Source of the DNA: Bradyrhizobium manausense
GTDB taxonomy: Bacteria > Pseudomonadota > Alphaproteobacteria > Rhizobiales > Xanthobacteraceae
Direction of reading: 5' to 3'
DNA length: 64,000 nt
Assembly (NCBI RefSeq): GCF_018131105.1
Contig: NZ_JAFCJI010000001.1
Location: 3,570,001-3,634,000, forward strand
Shown piece by piece: positions 60,731-64,000 of the stretch. Below the pieces are notes generated by a model that had not been told where the DNA came from, ran no database searches, and saw nothing but the letters and a program-made list of their open reading frames with translations. Positions within the stretch are counted from its first letter, which is position 1. Every line of letters starts with the position of its first letter. The position numbers were made by a program, and so were the translations under genes.

Positions 60731-62445
60731 TCGACGACACCGGTACCGCGTCGGAGGATACCACCGCCCGGAAATGGAAGATCGCCGTTATCGACGACGA
60801 TCCGGCGGTGCATGACGGCACCCGCTTCGCGCTGTCCGATTACAGCCTGAACGGCCAGAGCCTGGAAATCCTGTCCGCCCATTCCGCGGCGGAAGGCCGC
60901 AAACTGATGGCGGAGCACAACGACATCGCCGCGGTGTTGCTCGACGTCATCATGGAGACCGACGTCGCCGGCCTCGAGCTGGTCGAATATATCCGCAACG
61001 TGCTCAAGAACGAGACCGTGCGCATCATCCTGCGCACCGGCCAGCCCGGTCAGGCGCCGGAGCGGCGCGTGATCGTGCAATACGACATCAACGACTACAA
61101 GGCCAAGACCGAGCTCACCGCCGACAAGCTGTTCACCTCGCTAACCGCAGCGCTGCGCTCCTACCAGCAGCTCGAGCGCATGTTGCAGACCAGGCGCGGG
61201 CTCGAGATCATTATCGATGCCGCCTCCACGCTGTACGACTTCAAGTCGATGCAGCGGCTTGCCGAGGGCGTGCTGACCCAGCTCGCCTCGCTGCTCAATG
61301 TCGATTGCGCCGGTATACTGGTCTTGCGTGACAATGGCGGCGTCGACCCCGAGCTTTCGGTGCTCGCCGGCAGCGGCTGCTACAGCCGCTTCATCGGCAC
61401 GACGTCGTCGAAGGCGCTCGACCCTGATTTGCGCCAACTGGTCGAGGATGCCTTCCAGCGCCGCAAGAACGAGTTCGCCGACCACCGCAGCGTAATCTAT
61501 CTGCGCACCGGATCCGGCCGGGAGGTCGTGGTGCTGCTCCAGTCCGAGCGCGATCTGTCGGAGACCGACCGCTCGCTGGTCGAGATCTTCTCCAGCCGGC
61601 TCTCGATCGCCTTCGACAACGTCATCCTCTACCAGCAGCTCCAGGCCGCCAACACGCAGCTGGAAGACCGCGTCGCCCAGCGCACCCGCGCGCTGATGCA
61701 GGCCAATCGCCGGCTGTCAGCGCAATGGCTGCGGCTGCAGCGCGCCAACGGCTTCAAGAACGAGATTCTCGGCACGGTCGCTCACGATTTGAAGAACCCG
61801 CTCGGCGTCATCCTCGGCCGTACCGAGATGCTGAAGGAACTGATCTCGACCGGTGCCTCGTCTTCAGGCGTGGTCGCCCAGGTCGATCATATCCGCGACG
61901 CCACCAAGCGCCTGACCACAATGGTCGACCATCTGATCTCGGACGCGATGGCCGATGCCTTCGACATCACCATCCGCCGCGAGCCGGTCGACGTCGCGGC
62001 GCTGGTGAAGGAGGTCGCCGAGGCCAACCAGCCGCTCGCCGTCAACAAGCAGCAGGCCATCCACGTCAGCGCGCCGGCCAACATCGTCACCATGTGCGAC
62101 ACGGATCGCATCCGCGAGGCGATCGACAACCTCATCAGCAACGCCATCAAATACTCGCCGATTTCCGGCAAGATCACCGTCGCGGTCACCCACGAGGGCA
62201 ACGACACCATCATCCGCGTCAGCGACGAGGGTGCCGGCCTGTCGCCGGAAGATCTCGGCCGCCTGTTCGGCCGATTCCAGCGGCTATCCGCAAAGCCGAC
62301 GGCAGGCGAGAGCTCGACAGGGCTTGGGTTGTCCATCGTCAAGCGTATTATTGACATGCATGGCGGCGAGGTAACCGCCGACAGCGAGGGCCCGGGCAAG
62401 GGCTCGACCTTCACCATCACCCTGCCCGCGACCGAGATACCATGA
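60700..62445 (+). CDS. Hybrid receiver-histidine kinase (DUF3369)
   Basis: 581 aa, cytosolic. An N-terminal receiver domain (AVIDDDPAVHDGTRFAL, phospho-Asp in VLLDVIMETD) continues into a DUF3369/GAF-like region (about 165-330), then a coiled coil, H-box LGTVAHDLKNPLGVILGR and the ATPase domain with NLISNAIKYSP and VSDEGAGLSPEDL, GLGLSIVKRIIDM. Order receiver-first suggests it takes phosphate from the membrane kinase and passes it on. It is overlapped by its upstream partner gene. Confidence 0.87.
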   Translation: MAEQDDVLHLIDDTGTASEDTTARKWKIAVIDDDPAVHDGTRFALSDYSLNGQSLEILSAHSAAEGRKLMAEHNDIAAVLLDVIMETDVAGLELVEYIRNVLKNETVRIILRTGQPGQAPERRVIVQYDINDYKAKTELTADKLFTSLTAALRSYQQLERMLQTRRGLEIIIDAASTLYDFKSMQRLAEGVLTQLASLLNVDCAGILVLRDNGGVDPELSVLAGSGCYSRFIGTTSSKALDPDLRQLVEDAFQRRKNEFADHRSVIYLRTGSGREVVVLLQSERDLSETDRSLVEIFSSRLSIAFDNVILYQQLQAANTQLEDRVAQRTRALMQANRRLSAQWLRLQRANGFKNEILGTVAHDLKNPLGVILGRTEMLKELISTGASSSGVVAQVDHIRDATKRLTTMVDHLISDAMADAFDITIRREPVDVAALVKEVAEANQPLAVNKQQAIHVSAPANIVTMCDTDRIREAIDNLISNAIKYSPISGKITVAVTHEGNDTIIRVSDEGAGLSPEDLGRLFGRFQRLSAKPTAGESSTGLGLSIVKRIIDMHGGEVTADSEGPGKGSTFTITLPATEIP

Positions 62446-62469
62446 TTTGAGTATTGAGATCTGAGTGAC

Positions 62470-63207
62470 ATGACACAAAGCCAGCACATCATGATCGTCG
62501 ACGACGAGGCCCCGGCCCGGGAGATGGTCGGCGATTACCTCAAGATGCACGGCTTCACCGTGACGCTGTGTGACGGCGGCAAGAGCTTGCGCACCGCGAT
62601 CGACGGCAGCATGCCCGACCTCGTCGTGCTCGATCTCAATATGCCCGAGGAAGACGGTCTCTCGATTATCCGCGACCTCAAGAGCCGCATCAACGTGCCC
62701 GTCATCATGCTCACGGCGACCGCGAGCCCGATCGACCGCGTCGTCGGCCTCGAACTCGGCGCCGACGATTACGTGGCAAAGCCCTGCGAACTGCGCGAGC
62801 TGATGGCGCGCATACGCTCGGTGTTGCGGCGGAGCGTGCCGGTGAAAGCCGCAGCGTCGGACGCCGGGTCCACCAAATCAGACAAGGATCAATTGGTGCG
62901 CTTCGGCACCAAATGGCTTGATCTCGAAGCCCAGGCCCTGCGCGACGACGAGGGCAATGAGCATCCGCTGACCGCATCCGAGTTCGGGCTGCTCAAGGTG
63001 TTCGCGGCCAATCCGAAGCGCGTGCTGTCGCGCGAGCGCCTCCTGGAATTGGCCAATGCGCGCGACGCCGAAGCCTTCGACCGCGCCGTGGACCTGCGCA
63101 TCATGCGCATCCGCCGCAAGATCGAGCCCGACCCGACCAAGCCTGCCGTGATCCGCACCATCCGCGGCGGCGGCTACCTGTTCTCGCCCGCGGGCGAGAA
63201 GGCCTAA
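62470..63207 (+). CDS. OmpR-family response regulator
   Basis: 245 aa. Receiver domain with MIVDDEAPAREM, phospho-Asp in LVVLDLNMPEEDG, and the conserved Lys in YVAKPCELRELM. The C-terminal winged HTH carries LTASEFGLLKVFAANPKRVLSRERLLELA and IRTIRGGGYLF. It completes the signalling set after the two kinase genes, 24 bp downstream, and would carry the output to DNA. Targets are unknown, possibly a distant transporter. Confidence 0.92.
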   Translation: MTQSQHIMIVDDEAPAREMVGDYLKMHGFTVTLCDGGKSLRTAIDGSMPDLVVLDLNMPEEDGLSIIRDLKSRINVPVIMLTATASPIDRVVGLELGADDYVAKPCELRELMARIRSVLRRSVPVKAAASDAGSTKSDKDQLVRFGTKWLDLEAQALRDDEGNEHPLTASEFGLLKVFAANPKRVLSRERLLELANARDAEAFDRAVDLRIMRIRRKIEPDPTKPAVIRTIRGGGYLFSPAGEKA

Positions 63208-63521
63208 GGGCGCGTCGCGCACCGCTGTCGTCCCGGACAAGCGGAGCGCCGATCCGGGGACGCTGATGGGCGTAGCGCGACCAAACGCAAGCGCCGGAAA
63301 TTGGTTCCTCCCAGTCCAAATCCGCAGGTCCGCATTTTTCGTACATTGAAATTCCACGCTTTTTTGGTCCGAATGTTTCGTCGCGGTTTATCTGACGAAA
63401 CAATTTAGCCGCGCACGAAACCATTTTCCCCTTTTCGTGCAGACGTCCCGAAACGTTGGCTCATTAACACTTTGGTCCAAGGAAACGCCGCTCGGTTGCG
63501 GCGCACCGGGGAGCTAGGTCC
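63208..63521. promoter_or_regulatory. Intergenic region upstream of the ECF sigma factor
   Basis: Contains a truncated copy of the GTCGTCCCGG repeat (about 63227-63260). It also has a perfect 9-bp inverted repeat TGTTTCGTC (63374-63382)/GACGAAACA (63394-63402) and two further GAAAC-like copies. A CGCCGC/GCGGCG hairpin (63486-63503) lies just before the SD GGGGAG. The inverted repeat may be the promoter control site. Confidence 0.5.
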
Positions 63522-64000
63522 ATGCCGAACGTCATCGCCATCAACGCCCAAGCCAGCCAGAGCATCATTGCCGCTCAGGCGACCTCGGACGACATGCTTC
63601 TCGAAAGCATTGCCGACGGCAACCGGACGGCCATGCACATTCTCTATTGCCGTCACAATGTGCGGGTGTACCGCTTCATCCTGCGGATCGTGCGTGACGC
63701 CACCACGGCGGAAGATCTGGTCAGCCAGGTGTTCCTGGACGTCTGGCGCACCGCCGGCCAGTTCCAAGGCCGCTCGCAGGTTTCGACCTGGCTGCTCTCG
63801 ATCGCGCGCTTCAAGGCACTGACCGCCATGCGCCAGCGCCGGTTCGAGGACATCGACCAGGAAGACGTACGCGAGATTGCTGACGGTGCCGATACGCCCG
63901 AGGCTTCGCTCGACCGCAACGACACCAGCGCGATCCTGCGCGCCTGCGTCCAGAAGCTGTCGCCCGCGCATCGCGAGATCATCACCCTCGTCTACTACCA
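63522..64000 (+). CDS. ECF RNA polymerase sigma factor (partial, runs off the window)
   Basis: At least 159 aa visible. Region 2 (about 30-105) contains VRVYRFILRIVRDATTAEDLVSQVFLDVWRTAGQFQGRSQVSTWLLSIARFKAL, the classic core-binding and -10-recognition helices. A linker with EDIDQEDVREIADGADTPEAS follows, then the start of region 4 (LSPAHREIITLVYY). The ATG has SD GGGGAG about 7 nt before it. An anti-sigma factor would be expected just beyond the window. The regulon is unknown. Confidence 0.88.
   Translation, partial: MPNVIAINAQASQSIIAAQATSDDMLLESIADGNRTAMHILYCRHNVRVYRFILRIVRDATTAEDLVSQVFLDVWRTAGQFQGRSQVSTWLLSIARFKALTAMRQRRFEDIDQEDVREIADGADTPEASLDRNDTSAILRACVQKLSPAHREIITLVYY

Noticed and set aside
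63460..63521. EcfG-type GGAAC-N17-CGTT promoter before the ECF gene
   Set aside because: GGAAAC is present but the CGTT partner at the right spacing is not.

Overview
The window is ordinary, well-packed chromosomal DNA of a high-GC alphaproteobacterium, almost certainly Bradyrhizobium. Three things point there: a haloalkane dehalogenase with the DbjA catalytic layout, a BjaR/BjaI-like quorum-sensing pair, and dispersed palindromic repeats with GTCATTGCGAGGAGC / GTCGTCCCGG cores. I see no rRNA, tRNA, CRISPR array, prophage or insertion sequence. Long antisense ORFs are frequent shadows of GC-rich genes and were left out.

Layout. (1) 1-10.2 kb: start of the pst phosphate-uptake region (pstS behind phoR, with a clear PHO box), a flippase-like membrane protein, a TetR-dbjA-Rdx-GNAT operon with a perfect 20-bp operator, an OmpA/BON envelope protein, a polysaccharide deacetylase and an SDR. 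(2) 10.2-27.9 kb: aerobic benzoyl-CoA (box) catabolism (boxB, boxC, DUF309, hydrolase, benzoate-CoA ligase, divergent boxR). An IclR/Rieske oxygenase/glutamine-synthetase-like unit follows, then a Liv-type ABC transporter without its own binding protein. TGCA-N6-TGCA motifs upstream of boxC, between the ligase gene and boxR, and upstream of this transporter suggest one BoxR regulon. The cobalamin-binding-domain protein, truncated haemoglobin and transglutaminase sit between these blocks, with a FixK-like box. (3) 27.9-29.6 kb: a luxR-luxI pair with a lux-box-like palindrome and a tightly linked 72-codon gene. (4) 30.2-39.7 kb: a LysR-controlled shikimate/quinate module, with a dehydrogenase, a complete five-gene ABC importer, a Gfo/Idh oxidoreductase and a 3-dehydroshikimate dehydratase fused to an HPPD-like domain. 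(5) 39.9-48.7 kb: two orphan binding proteins, NDH-2, a CYP199-like P450, feruloyl-CoA synthetase and two MarR regulators, each beside a fitting palindrome; this is plant phenylpropanoid/aromatic-acid use. (6) 48.8-53.4 kb: allophanate hydrolase behind a sigma-54 promoter, convergent with atzG-atzE-hpxZ-gntR (urea/ureide/carboxybiuret nitrogen salvage). (7) 53.5-57.5 kb: a protealysin-like M4 protease with an emfourin-like inhibitor and a degenerate-looking kinase, then a lone ugpB-like gene. (8) 57.6-63.2 kb: a TRAP-type binding protein followed by two histidine kinases and a response regulator with no TRAP permease, probably a sensory system. The window ends inside an ECF sigma factor gene.

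Overall this is a plant-associated soil bacterium's aromatic-acid and nitrogen-salvage neighbourhood. The most original signals are the shared TGCA motif linking box genes to a transporter, the permease-less TRAP sensory cluster, the small gene tightly linked to luxI, the sigma-54/GntR overlap at atzF and the Rieske-plus-GS pair.
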